A stretch of DNA of 64,000 bases. Source: Tritrichomonas musculus (Eukaryota > Parabasalia > Tritrichomonadida > Tritrichomonadidae). This document shows positions 19,679 to 31,080 of this stretch, in pieces. The position numbers were made by a program, and so were the translations under genes. Within the stretch, counting starts at the first letter, position 1. Each line of letters begins with the position of its first letter. The stretch lies in contig JAPFFF010000012.1 in NCBI GenBank assembly GCA_039105265.1, positions 3,472,001 to 3,536,000 of the forward strand, in the 5' to 3' direction. The notes beneath the pieces are model-generated. The model had not been told where the DNA came from. It made no database searches and saw only the letters and a list, made by a program, of their open reading frames with translations.

Positions 19679-20578
19679 CCGTCGTTATGAGATTCTCATA
19701 CTCATTCAATTAATCTCAGACATTTTTGAATGATTATTCATTTTTTGAATGAATTTATTCAAATAATTCAATTTTTTGTTTAGTTTTTATTTATTATTTT
19801 CAGTAATAGTATTTTTTTTTACAGGAATATGATTTTAAAATGGTATATTGATATAATATAATATTTTTTTTTTGGATATTATTTGAGAAAACTCATTTAA
19901 AAATTGAGAAGAAAAATCATATAGGGCATTGAAAGTTCCTAAACACAACTTTTCGGGTTAGATATCCATTAATATTAAAATATACAATGGTTTAAAAATA
20001 AAACTAATGATAAAATTAATAAAGTATATTATCTTTATTTAAAAATCTTCATTTTTTTAATTTCTACTATGGATGCTAATTGTGCAAGTTTTTCATTTTT
20101 ACTAGCCAAATATGTTTCATTGGCCATTAATAACGTTTTGCTGCTATTCTTGTGTCATTTTATCAAAACATCTATGAAATTTGGGATTATTTTAGAAATT
20201 TGTTTTTCATATTGAAGCTTAAAAAAGCTTGGATTGCCAATGATCACATCTATCTTTGATCTAATTCCTAATGTTGAACCTGACGTCGCTTTCTGAGCAC
20301 TGGATTGCTAATGAACGATGAATCTTTTAGTCTAGTACAAATATTGAAATGAAGTAATAATTTTCAAAGGAAATGATCGCTAAATTGAGAACTTCGGATC
20401 GAAAATTGAATAGTTTATGAGTTTTTGATCACAGACATTATTGAGAGGATTTATTTAAAATTTACAAAAATTTGAATTAATTCACAAAAAAAATTAAGAT
20501 ATTTTTCTCTTTTTCAATGTGTTTTCTCAAAAAATGTCTGAGAATATTCAATCATGTCTGAGATTCTCATAATTACGG
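19679..20578. mobile_element. 900-bp TA-flanked TIR element
   Basis: The left end CCGTCGTTATGAGATTCTC and the right end, reverse-complemented as CCGTAATTATGAGAATCTC, are imperfect inverted repeats of ~50 bp. Both run on into the shared motif CTCAGACATTTTT, and both are flanked by TA (19677-19678 and 20579-20580). This points to a Tc1/mariner-like element. It holds one minus-strand coding remnant (20035-20300). Divergence between the ends suggests it is old. Confidence 0.6.
20035..20300 (-). pseudogene. Coding remnant inside the 900-bp element
   Basis: About 85 codons with one internal stop; includes the segments SKIDVIIGNPSFFKLQYEKQ and ETYLASKNEKLAQLASIVE. The C-terminal part is coiled-coil-like. 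It could be the tail of a transposase or a captured gene. Family unknown. Confidence 0.4.
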
Positions 20579-20879
20579 TAACGTATGTATAAAAACAAGT
20601 GAGTCTCTCAATTATCTAGGTAGTGAAATTGAGAGAATAAAGTATTCAAATATTTTTTACAAAAACTATTTTATCTTATTAAAAAAAAGATATATTTCAT
20701 TGATTTGAATATATTTATATTGTAAAATATAATTATTATTATTTTAAATAAAAAAAATCATTTTTTAATTTCAATGATATTTGATTGAAATTAAACATTA
20801 ATAAGGATTATAATCATGAAAACAATATATATATATATATAAAAGCAGATATATAATAATAAATAATAGGAAAGATGTT

Positions 20880-21136
20880 TTACTCTCTAATTATAATGCC
20901 AGGAAGTAGTTCTGTATAAATTGGTGGAAATTCTTGAAAAACAACACCGCGTTCATTAGTCAAATACTCTTCTATTGTTTTACACTTATATTGAGGAATA
21001 TAATTAATATCTTCAATAGGTACTAGGTAAAAATCATTGGAAGTTATTATCTGAGGGTTTATTGAAATTCCTCTATCTTGCGGCCAAATATCATGTTCAT
21101 TTGTTGGTCTGACAAAACTTTTTGGAGATTATAAGG
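20880..21136 (-). pseudogene. C-terminal coding remnant, family unknown
   Basis: About 80 codons open to a TAA at 20880-20882, with complex, clearly protein-like sequence such as FVRPTNEHDIWPQDRGIS and LVPIEDINYIPQYKC, ending ELLPGIIIRE. No start codon; the frame is closed on its left by a stop. Probably the broken 3' end of a mobile-element or host gene. Confidence 0.4.
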
Positions 21137-21557
21137 GGAAATTCCAGTCACAAAAAAAGAAGTCTGGTAATTTGTTGGATGATCAAACGAAAAAAAATAA
21201 AGTTACACGGCCAACCATCTAAAATTTCAAACAACACATAGAAAATTTCTATGAGTTCATTCAAAAAAATGCATTGAAATAACTAGGAAGTAATTTCAAT
21301 ACTTTGAGATATTTCAAAAGATTTTATTTCATTTTGATATAATTTTATTTTTTTTTGAAAGCTTCTCAGAATCCACTTCCATCTTATTGAATCCACTTCC
21401 TAGTTTTTTTATTGACGTTATAATAAAAGTGTAATAAAATTATATAATTTATTTATATCTTTAACAAAACATAAATATTAGTTAATTAATTGAATAATTA
21501 TATAATATTAATATTGCATATTATTAATTACAATCATTTTAAGAGTATTATTGGAAT

Positions 21558-21582
21558 TATATATATATATATATATATATAA
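21558..21582. repeat. (AT)n microsatellite
   Basis: About 12 AT dinucleotide units in uninterrupted order. Confidence 0.9.
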
Positions 21583-22265
21583 GATTGAATAATAAATATA
21601 ATTGTCATTCAATTTTTTCATTTAAATAAAGAAAAATATTGAATAAATTATATTAACAGAAAAATACTCTCAAATTATAACAATTGATCTATATCAATAA
21701 ATATCTAATATTTTGATAAATTAATTGAATAATCAAATTAATAATATATATATAAATATATTAAAATATATTAAAATCTTTAATTTGGAGATGATTGTAT
21801 AGGAATTTAAAATGCAATTTTATAATGCAAAATTGACTGGAAGAAATTTCCTAAAAAGTTGAAGATAAAATCATATTACAATAACTAACCAAAAGAATAA
21901 ATACCAAAAACCGGTGAATAATGTTTGATGTCAAAAAACTGAAATTATCTAATAATGCAATTCAGAGACCAATAATCATTTAAATAGAATGATTCAAGGT
22001 ATTTATAACGAGTATATGAATAATAATATAATTTATCGTATTAAATCTAACAAATCTTAAAAATTCAAAGATAAAATCAGTAATGATTAATATTATTTCA
22101 AAAATTAAAAAAATCATATTTGACTACAATTTTACATTTAACAAAACAGAATAATCCTATAAATTATGATTATATAATTTTTTGGAAATTTTGTTAAATA
22201 TTTTTTGGTAAAAAGTTGATTGCAAGTAAAAAGTTACGTTAAAATCACTTCACTGAACGACCTCT

Positions 22266-24063
22266 TTTTTTTCAAAAAAATTTCATTTTTGAATGTTCAA
22301 AAAAGTCTACTAAAAAAACTTTCAATATAAAGTAATGCATACTATTCATAAAATATATGCTTTAAAATAAGAATACTCTATGCAATTAACGTATTAAAAC
22401 TAAAATATAATTCTTCTACAAACATTGCTATTAGAATATGAAGTTTTTTCCTTTATTATATATGACTCCGCAAATAAAAATATGCCTGATCTTTTTTAAT
22501 TTCCTTTCCATGTCCTAGAATTAAAATCTTTAATATCTATAATATGGGGATTTTCGTCAAAAACACGTCAAAATATTTTGATTTTTTCATATAAATAGAT
22601 GTACAAGTACCATTGAATTTTTTTTTATTTTTTATGAATATTCAATTTAAAAAGTGAAAAATTGAAGGGAAATTGCTACAGCAAAACGGCCCTACCATTT
22701 GGAAATTTGATTCAGCCATATTTTATGAGAAGATGTATATTATGTGAATATCAGGTTTATTTTTAGAGCTTGGCTTAACATCTTTCGAAATGGAAAATGT
22801 ATTCAAATTTTCTAAATTTTTTTTTTTATCACAAAAAAATTTCAGAGGTATTATTGTTTTTATACTAGTAACTTTTTGAATATATGGAAATTATATTTTC
22901 AATGTAATAAAATAATCAATACAAATATTATTATTAAATCGATTATTTTCTCAATTATTAAAATATGATTATATATTTATAAAAAAGCAATTATTATAAA
23001 TGTATCCATTTTTTTTAAATAAATATTATATAATAAATAAATAAAAAATATAATTCGTGAAACTCTTTTGTAACCCGAAATATCTTAGTCCTGGTACATC
23101 TATATAAATGTTTATCTCGCTAAAAAATAAAATAATGGTTTAGCGACTTTTTGAGAGAAAAACTTTTGAGGAAAAAGAATATTTTATGAAGAATTTAGAA
23201 AAACTTTTTAGACTATAATTCAATTTAATGATTTTTTGAGATAAACTTTTTAGTCTTTAAATCCTATTTACTACTTTTAAGCAAATCAAGTTCAAGTCCA
23301 CCTATATAAAATAAAGATTATTAGAGAAAAATAATTAAGAAATACTTTTAACGGTTTCATAGAAATAGTTGATTTTCATACGAAGGTATTAATAAATGAC
23401 TTAAAATCAATATAAATGAAATTCAAATGATCTCATTGGATTTTTTGTATAGCAAAAATTTAAAGAAATTCGTTAATAAGGAATAAATTTGAATAAAAAT
23501 AAGTCATTGGTAAAATTTAAATACATTTTCTCTAAAAAAATATTTTTTATTACTGGATAAATTCCAAATTAATTTTTCCATAATTTGTTCAGAATTTTTT
23601 TTTCAATAAAATAAAAAAATTGAATTACAAATTCAAATTTGATATGTCCAGATTTTATTTTCAATTTCGTAATTTTATTTTTTACGATTTAATTATTTAG
23701 AATTTTTTAAAGAAGTATCAAGTTTTATAAAAATATTATTATAAATATAAATTAAATAATAAATATTAAATTAATATAAGTATAATAAAATAGAAAAGTA
23801 TTAATAATATTATAAGATATGAGTTTTTTTAAAATAAAAAAGCATAAAATTAGAAGTAAAAATTCAATTGAATTTAAAAATCAATATTGATTAGAAATTT
23901 ATATCTTTGGTGTTTAAACTATATAATAATAAATTTCAAAAAAAACAAAAAAAAAAAACTTAGGGATATAAAATTTTATTTTACAAATAAAATTTATATA
24001 TTAATTTGAAAGCGTTTGTATTCATTCAATAGAATAATTAACATAATTCAAAAAATCCGAAAA
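22266..24063. other. Gene-free AT-rich region
   Basis: About 1.8 kb rich in A/T runs, upstream of the phosphatase gene. No reading frame, RNA gene or ordered repeat recognised. A TCATT Inr-like motif lies at 24022-24026. Confidence 0.5.
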
Positions 24064-25449
24064 ATGACAAAGCATGCTTCTTACATATACTCATCATATT
24101 CATTTATACATTCATTACCAATAGAAAATGTTCTTCGAGTCGGAAGCCTTGATGTTGATGGGATACCAATCCCATCATTTGATGAAGATTTATTGATAAA
24201 TCTTTGTGATGATGCAAAAAATATATTAGCAAATGAGGAAAATATCATCAATATAAACGGAAACATTATTGTTGTTGGCGATATTCATGGCAGTTTCCAC
24301 GATTTATTACGTATTTTATGCTACTTAGATAAAAGTGAATCAAAAGTGCTTTTTCTTGGTGATTATGTTGATCGAGGATCATTTTCGATAGAGTGTATTA
24401 CAATATTATTTACACTTAAAGTACTTTTTCCAGATAAATATTTTTTATTGCGCGGAAATCACGAATTTGATGATTTATGCTCTCTTTATGGATTTAAACG
24501 AGAAATTCTTGATTATTATGATCCCAAAAAAGAAGAAACATCTATAAAAAATCAACCAATCTTCAAGAATCCAAATGATATTGATTTTGATTTAATTGAA
24601 GAAGACGATCAAAATCAACTCAAAACTTCAGAAAGCAACGATCAATTTTTTACCAACTATCTAAATATAAGCTGTTACAAATATTCCGAAAAGCTTTATC
24701 AATCATTTGTTGACGCCTTTTCCTATTTACCAATTTGCTCAATTATCAACCAAAACACGATGTGCATACATGGTGGCCTTACTCCATTATTAACTAATGT
24801 TGACTGCATCAACACGCAGATAACAAGGCCAATTTGTGATTTCGAAGAAAACCTTCTACTCAGTGATATAGTTTGGAGTGATCCATCACCAAATATGCAA
24901 TCAAATTACGGTGAAAGCCAACGAGGCCGCGGAAAAGTATTCAATGGCCCTGCTGTTGTCAATTTTCTAAAATTCAACCATCTTAAGCGTATTATACGAG
25001 GCCATCAATGCGTCAAAAATGGGATAGAAAAACTATTCAATGATAAATTAATAACGGTTTTTTCTGCCTCTTCCTACAGTAAAACAAACGGGAACTCGAG
25101 TGGAATCCTCAAAATATACGAAAAAACGGACGAAATTCAGCCAGTAATTTTTCCTCCATTACCTCGTCTCAAAAAGTTCGATGCAAATTATTTCAGAGTT
25201 CAGTTGTTCAATCACCAGACGAAGAAGAAAATTTTCAATTTCTTCTCGTTCGGCGCCGTTCCTTCGTCCCTCAACGGCCAAAAACAGATGAATTTAAGCT
25301 TGCGTCAAAGCAAATTCTATTTTTCGAGTTTAATGCTTCGCAAAAGAAAGTCGAAAATGACGATAAACAGCCTGCCAATGCTGAAGTCCGGGCCAACAAA
25401 GAAAAATTTGAGTTTGGAACAAACTGAAGCCTTTGAAAATAACGGTTAA
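24064..25449 (+). CDS. PPP-family Ser/Thr protein phosphatase
   Basis: 461 residues from the ATG at 24064; an in-frame TTG 48 nt upstream is not used. The metal-binding signatures are intact: GDIHG (72-76), GDYVDRG (~103), GNHE (~132), followed by IHGGL, RGHQ and FSASSY, typical of PP1/PP2A/PP2B enzymes. It should dephosphorylate Ser/Thr residues using two metal ions. An acidic insert of ~50 residues separates the GNHE block from the rest of the core (ENNQ-like, with EEDDQNQ), where PP1 and PP2A have none. A C-terminal extension of ~110 residues is basic (MLRKRKSKM) and may direct location or regulation. The PP1/PP2A subfamily is unclear. Confidence 0.92.
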   Translation: MTKHASYIYSSYSFIHSLPIENVLRVGSLDVDGIPIPSFDEDLLINLCDDAKNILANEENIININGNIIVVGDIHGSFHDLLRILCYLDKSESKVLFLGDYVDRGSFSIECITILFTLKVLFPDKYFLLRGNHEFDDLCSLYGFKREILDYYDPKKEETSIKNQPIFKNPNDIDFDLIEEDDQNQLKTSESNDQFFTNYLNISCYKYSEKLYQSFVDAFSYLPICSIINQNTMCIHGGLTPLLTNVDCINTQITRPICDFEENLLLSDIVWSDPSPNMQSNYGESQRGRGKVFNGPAVVNFLKFNHLKRIIRGHQCVKNGIEKLFNDKLITVFSASSYSKTNGNSSGILKIYEKTDEIQPVIFPPLPRLKKFDANYFRVQLFNHQTKKKIFNFFSFGAVPSSLNGQKQMNLSLRQSKFYFSSLMLRKRKSKMTINSLPMLKSGPTKKNLSLEQTEAFENNG

Positions 25450-26682
25450 CTCAGTTCACTTCAAGGTCTTTAATGCATATTTTGTGACTTATATAAAACT
25501 AATTTGTAAAATTATTTGAAAACCTTGTTTAATGTAAAGTGGTTTCAAAAACCTTTTTTTTTTTTTTTTTTTTGAGAACTATCTCCTATACCTCTTAGCT
25601 TTTTCAGAATTTTCTCAAAATTATGCAATTTTCAAATCTTTGCTCAAGATTGCATTTTTAAACTCAATATTTCTATTTAATATTAAAAAAATATTTTCTC
25701 TATGAATCAAAATTTCCAAAATACACTAAAGGTATCGAGGTTTGATCATCAATATTTGAATGAAAAAAAAAATACATCCTTTATTGAGTGTCATTATAAA
25801 TAATAGTTTTATCAATGATGATTAATCCATTGGGAAATTTCCAATATCATTTATTTTTCGACATAATACTAAAGCATTATAGTTTCTACTCTCTTCTTTT
25901 TTCTTTATATTTTTAACATTTAAATACTTTAAATAATAGTTGATATATATTATGCTTTATGATGAGAATATTTATATGTTCTTGAAATATAAATACTTTA
26001 AATTTTATTTCATTTTTTCATTCAAAGTTCTCAGAAATGCTCTCAATTTTTTATTCGTTTATTTATCCAAAAAAATATCGAACTATTCGAATTAAAACGT
26101 GGAATTGGTATTATGTAAAAGAACCAACTTAAATGAAAATTTATAACTGATATATGAAGTAATCTGTTATAAATATTGAAAATTTATTAATATTACAAAT
26201 TTAACTTTGTTGAAGAAATATTAGTGACACTTACAGTAATAATTTTCAATGTTTAAAAATACAAATGATATTTTATTTCGATTTTAAATTTTTATTAAAA
26301 GTTTAATAGTATGCAAGTGTATATAGGCTTGTTAAGTTCTGATATCGATTTCCCATTTATTGGCATTGATATCGATATCAAGTGTACGTTTAAAAATTAA
26401 AACTTGATATCGATGTCGAGATTTTTATATAAATTTATTTAACAATTTAAAATTGTACAATAAATTTGTGAGATCTCTGAATTTTTTATAAATTTGAAAA
26501 CAAAAAATATAAAACATCTATTAAAAAGTGACATACTTGATATCGATTATCAAGTTTCAAAATAACGGATTTCTGAGATCGATTCTCAAAATAACAATAA
26601 CTAAGTGTATTATTTAATTTTTCTTGCTCAAGAAATATATTGAAATAAGAATTAAATTTGTTTATATATTAATTCAGAGCAC
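25450..26682. other. Intergenic region with dispersed repeat pieces
   Basis: Convergent-gene spacer. Contains a T-run at ~25550-25573, the repeat pieces at 26146-26169 and 26325-26339 shared with 18657-18846, and several GATATCGAT motifs (26340-26575). No gene recognised. Confidence 0.5.
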
Positions 26683-29600
26683 TTATTTATCAAATAATAC
26701 TGCAAAGATAATAAAAATCATGCAAAGACACCAAAAAATTACCAATACCCTAAATAAAAACATGCCTATTTTCCTTCCAATGGTGTACTTGGTTCTTACC
26801 ACTGCTCCTTCTGGAAAAGAATTAAATCCAACAGTCTCCACACTATAAGGAACTTCCAAATTATGCAATGAAGAGCATCCATTGAAGGCCAAAGCGCCAA
26901 TTGATTCGACTGAAAATGGAATGTCTACATATCTCAATGAAGAGCATCTTTGAAATGTCGAGTCAGCAATCATTGAAATTGAAGAAGGAATTGAAATATG
27001 CGTTAATGAAGAACAATCAATAAAAGCACTTTCACCAATTTGCGTTACTGATGAAGGAATAGTCACATTTATCAGTTTTGAACATCCGGCGAAAGCTGAA
27101 ACGCCAATAATAATCACTGAAGATGGAATTATCAATTCTCTAAGAGATGTGCATGAATGAAAAGAATTTGAACCAATTTCAGTTACAGAAGGTGGAATAT
27201 TTATTTCTTTTAATGAAGAGCATCTATAAAAAGCAAATTCACTAAATTTAACAGTATATACTGAAACTATTACTTTAGAAAGTGAAGCACAATTGCTGAA
27301 TGTTTCTTTTTTTATTTCAGTCACTAAAGAAGGAATGCATATTTCTTTCAATGATGAACATTTGCAAAAACAAGATACACCAATCAATTTTAATTTGGAT
27401 TCTCTTGAAAATTCGACTTTTTGGATCGATTTGCATTCCATGAAACATCCTTCTTCAATTTCAATCACTGAAGGAGGAATTGTTATTTCTGTCAATGAAG
27501 AACATTTTAAAAATGAAAATGGACAAAGTTTTGTAACTGATGAAGGAATTTCAATCGATGTCAATTTAAAACATCCTTTAAATAATGAATTATCAATTGA
27601 TAATAAAGATGATGGTTTATCAAATTGAATTCCTTTTAATGATGTACAATTTATGAATGATGCAGATGTTATTTTTTGAACAAATGAATCAAATCTGATA
27701 AAGTTGATCATTCGATTATTTTTAAAGATTGAATCAAGTTCATTGATTCCTGATATAAATATTGAAATTTGAAATTGATTATTAATAAATTGATTTGTTT
27801 TTAAATTGGAAATAATTGATAGAATTTGATTGAATGAATCAATTGGATATTTGAGAATGATTTGAAATTCATCGAACTTCTTCAAAATCGAAATGAATTC
27901 ATACGACATGATCAAATTCATTGAATAAAGAATTTCAATTACATCTGAATGAATAAGAATTGAATAATGACAATTCATTCCTGATAATAATTGATCATCG
28001 TCTTCTGTATTGATTTCAAAACATTTGAGAATTTTGAATTGATCAAATCTCAATAAAAAAAGAATCAAATTATTCATTTTGATTATCGTTTGATTAATTC
28101 GATTTCGATTTTGATTTGATTTTGAAATTAAATCTGAAATAATCAATTTTTGCATCATCAAAGGAAATGAATTAAATTGTTTTATGTTGATATTATTCAT
28201 TTCTCTAATAAATTTCAATTCGTTCTTTGATATGATTTGAATTTCATATTCATTGATGATGTTTTGTAAATCATTTGAAAGTTCTTCATTCTCAATAGAA
28301 AGAATTCTTATTTGTTCTTTCATCATTTCAATCGAGTTTGATAATTGTTCTTTCTTATTATCTGATAATTGTTTAAATGTTAACAATTGTTTATTATCTT
28401 TCGTTAATTTCTTGTTTTCAAAAATGATTTTATTGTTGTCAATTGATAATATTTCATTTTCATTCTTCAATGTTTCATTGTTTTTTGTTAATTCATTATT
28501 TTTCAAAATCAGTTGTTTTTTATCTCTTGAAAATTGTTCATTGTCTTTGATTAGAATGTCATTTTGATTTAAAAGTTGTAAATTGTTTTCTTTCATTTGT
28601 TTATTCATCGTTTGAAGATGATTGTTATCATTTATCAAATGTTGATTATTCACTGATAAATATGAATTTTGGACTGTCAATTTGTCATTCTCTGTTTGAA
28701 TCTTTTTCCCATCTGCCAAAAGTCGACTGTTATTGATTGACAGATGTTTATTTGTTGTTGATAATTTGTTATTTTCTAATAATAGTTTCTTCTTTTCTGT
28801 AATTAATTCTTCAACATCACTTGTTAATTGTTGATTTTGATTTATTAATTGACTACTCTTCATGAATAATGAATCTTTCTCTGTTGCCAGTTTTTGATTC
28901 TTTTCTTCTAATATTTCTTTATCTTTATTCAATTGTTTGTTTTCTTTCAATAATTTATCAAGTTGATTGTTCAATTTTTCAATCGGATCTGTGATTTCTG
29001 TGATGCCATTTACATAAATCATTATTTTTGAAATATCAACATCATCGAGATAATAAATGTTGTCTTCTTCTTCATTCTCATTTTTCCCATATGCAAGTTT
29101 ATTGAATATTTCTTTGAATGTTGGCCTTTCTTCTCGATTCCCTGACAAACATTGTTCAATCAAGTTTCGAATCGACTTTTTGATAGGGAAATTGAATTGA
29201 GGACGATAATTTTCTTTAATCAATTTCTGTGAAAAAGTAGATTTATCCATCGAACCATCAACAAGTTCTGGATATGGTTCTTTATTTGAAATGATTTCAT
29301 ACATCAATATTCCAAATGAATAAACATCTGCTTCTTTATCATATCGTCCTCCATCAATGATTTCTGGCGCAAGATATTTTATCGTTATATCTCGTCCTGT
29401 TTGATTGTCTTCTTGATTGGATTCATGTAATTTTGATAATCCAAAATCTGAGATATGAGGATGAAATTCTCGATCGAGGAGAACATTTCCTAATTTTAAA
29501 TTTCCATGATTGATGTTACGATCATGTAAATATTTCATACAGCGTGATATGCCAACGAGAATTATTTGACGTGTCGTATTTGAATATTCTTTTGGAATAT

Positions 29601-29940
29601 CATTTTTCTGAATACTTTCATTGAGATCTAAAAGAGATCCATTTTCTGCTAGTTCCATAAAAATCAGAATATTATTTTCGTTTTGAAAATCTTTTAATGA
29701 ATAACCAACGAAATCAATCAATGTTGGATGTTTCAAATAAATCATCATTTCGATATATTGATCAATTATTTTTTTATATAGATCTTTATAATTACAACAA
29801 ATATATTTTGCTGCATAAATCTGACCATTTTCAACATTTTGAACTAAATAAACGATTCCATGGCTTCCTTTATTTATTTGTCTTACTTTTTTATATTTAT
29901 CGATATCGATTTGGGAATCAAAAAACGAACGAAGAAACAT
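26683..29940 (-). CDS. Kinase-like / coiled-coil / BspA-LRR tail-anchored protein
   Basis: 1085 residues from an ATG. Residues ~16-285 form a protein-kinase fold related to TKL kinases: NKGSHGIVY loop, AAK with Lys45, DFG (SDFGLSK) and APE-like LAPEI. The catalytic HRD is HGN (~145), so the general-base Asp is missing and it may be a pseudokinase. Then come ~250 residues of heptad-like coiled coil full of N/K/L/E (~315-600), a ~150-residue domain including SIFISGI, about 10 BspA-type LRRs of ~23 residues (SSLKEI-IPxSV) to ~1040, and a C-terminal transmembrane helix (~1055-1080) with almost no tail. The end of the chain is therefore a membrane anchor; with no signal peptide the LRRs should face the cytosol. 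Likely a membrane-attached signalling scaffold. Confidence 0.88.
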   Translation of the reverse strand: MFLRSFFDSQIDIDKYKKVRQINKGSHGIVYLVQNVENGQIYAAKYICCNYKDLYKKIIDQYIEMMIYLKHPTLIDFVGYSLKDFQNENNILIFMELAENGSLLDLNESIQKNDIPKEYSNTTRQIILVGISRCMKYLHDRNINHGNLKLGNVLLDREFHPHISDFGLSKLHESNQEDNQTGRDITIKYLAPEIIDGGRYDKEADVYSFGILMYEIISNKEPYPELVDGSMDKSTFSQKLIKENYRPQFNFPIKKSIRNLIEQCLSGNREERPTFKEIFNKLAYGKNENEEEDNIYYLDDVDISKIMIYVNGITEITDPIEKLNNQLDKLLKENKQLNKDKEILEEKNQKLATEKDSLFMKSSQLINQNQQLTSDVEELITEKKKLLLENNKLSTTNKHLSINNSRLLADGKKIQTENDKLTVQNSYLSVNNQHLINDNNHLQTMNKQMKENNLQLLNQNDILIKDNEQFSRDKKQLILKNNELTKNNETLKNENEILSIDNNKIIFENKKLTKDNKQLLTFKQLSDNKKEQLSNSIEMMKEQIRILSIENEELSNDLQNIINEYEIQIISKNELKFIREMNNINIKQFNSFPLMMQKLIISDLISKSNQNRNRINQTIIKMNNLILFLLRFDQFKILKCFEINTEDDDQLLSGMNCHYSILIHSDVIEILYSMNLIMSYEFISILKKFDEFQIILKYPIDSFNQILSIISNLKTNQFINNQFQISIFISGINELDSIFKNNRMINFIRFDSFVQKITSASFINCTSLKGIQFDKPSSLLSIDNSLFKGCFKLTSIEIPSSVTKLCPFSFLKCSSLTEITIPPSVIEIEEGCFMECKSIQKVEFSRESKLKLIGVSCFCKCSSLKEICIPSLVTEIKKETFSNCASLSKVIVSVYTVKFSEFAFYRCSSLKEINIPPSVTEIGSNSFHSCTSLRELIIPSSVIIIGVSAFAGCSKLINVTIPSSVTQIGESAFIDCSSLTHISIPSSISMIADSTFQRCSSLRYVDIPFSVESIGALAFNGCSSLHNLEVPYSVETVGFNSFPEGAVVRTKYTIGRKIGMFLFRVLVIFWCLCMIFIIFAVLFDK

Positions 29941-31005
29941 TTTTCGTAATTTTAATAAAATTTATTAAAAATTTCAAACAAACTATTTAAAAAATTGACC
30001 AATATAATACACAAATTGACCTACAGAAATGAAAATAATGAACATTTAAGTGGTAACTCAAAAAGTTAAGTGAAACTTTCCACCTTACTTTTATCTAAGA
30101 AAAAACATTTAAAGCTCACAACTTTCCACTTTACTTTTATCTTTCAAGAATTATCAAAAAATATATCTTCAATACAATGAAAGATATTTTTAATCTGTCG
30201 TAAATTATATCTATATTTTTTATATATATAATTTGAATGCTAATAAAATATGTGAAACTCTCTCTCTGTAATATAAAATGTTCCTTTTTGATTTTAATCA
30301 TAATTAAGTTTTTCTTTCAATTCATTTGTAACTGTTTATTATAATTCTTGGAATACTTATCATTAAATACACATCTTTCCCAAGGGTCTCTTAAACAAAA
30401 AAATTTTTCTTTGTTAATTATATCTGATATTTTATGTATGATATCTTTTTTTTTTTTCATCAAAAAAGAGCAAAATGTTGTAAAAATTCTGCATATTTAT
30501 ATTCTTTAATAAAAATATAATAATAAAGATCATTAAGTAATATATTAATTTTTTTACTGAAACTCTTTTCTCAAATTATTGAGCATATAAAAATAATTCA
30601 ACTGGAAATTTTGTATCTACTGCATTTTTCAAATGAATCATAGCTTCTTCTTCAGATTTTTTGTCATTTGATTGATGTTAAAGTAAAAATTTTGAATAAT
30701 AAATATATAAAATAGGATCATTATCACTTAAAATGGCTTTTTATCAATTTTTCTCTGCTTTGTTTAAATTATCTACAATATTAGATATTTTTTTGTGTAC
30801 TATTTCAATAAAAGAAAAAAACGTCATTTTACTTTCATGAATTTTAAATCAAATCAACATCAAATAGTTGGGATATTCATGCAATTGAAAGCTGAGAGCA
30901 GCATATTTGTATTGAAAACTCTGATTTCATCTTGAAATTTGTTTTTGAGTATCACCTTGGAGAATTCAGGCAAAAATAAGACGAATTTTCAAAAATGAGA
31001 CAAAG

Positions 31006-31036
<31 letters not shown>

Positions 31037-31080
31037 GAATGAAAATAAGACAAAAAACTTCAGAAAATATTTTAATTTTT
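29941..31080. other. Intergenic region with a coding remnant
   Basis: About 1.1 kb between two minus-strand genes. Holds the remnant at 30576-30815 and a run of 28 A at 31006-31033. Two copies of an ACTTTCCACYTTACTTTTATC block lie at 30073-30095 and 30120-30140. Confidence 0.5.
30576..30815 (-). pseudogene. Remnant of a helical-repeat (Sel1/TPR-like) gene
   Basis: Minus-strand sequence reads as protein with two internal stops: DPILYIYYSKFLL, then SEEEAMIHLKNAVDTKFP, ending in ELFLYAQ and a stop. The pattern of an acidic-helix pair resembles the C-terminal Sel1/TPR parts of kinase-like proteins elsewhere in the window. Too short for a firm family call. Confidence 0.35.

Larger units (their letters stand above)
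19329..22265. mobile_element. Probable decayed DNA transposon with 12-bp TIRs
   Basis: AGAGGTCGTTCA at 19329-19340 is matched by its exact reverse complement at 22254-22265, about 2.9 kb away. Exact GC-containing 12-mers are rare in DNA this AT-rich. Between the ends lie a nested TIR element (19679-20578) and a coding remnant (20880-21136), the layout expected of a decayed transposon that took a later insertion. No clear target duplication was found, so the borders are tentative. Confidence 0.4.
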
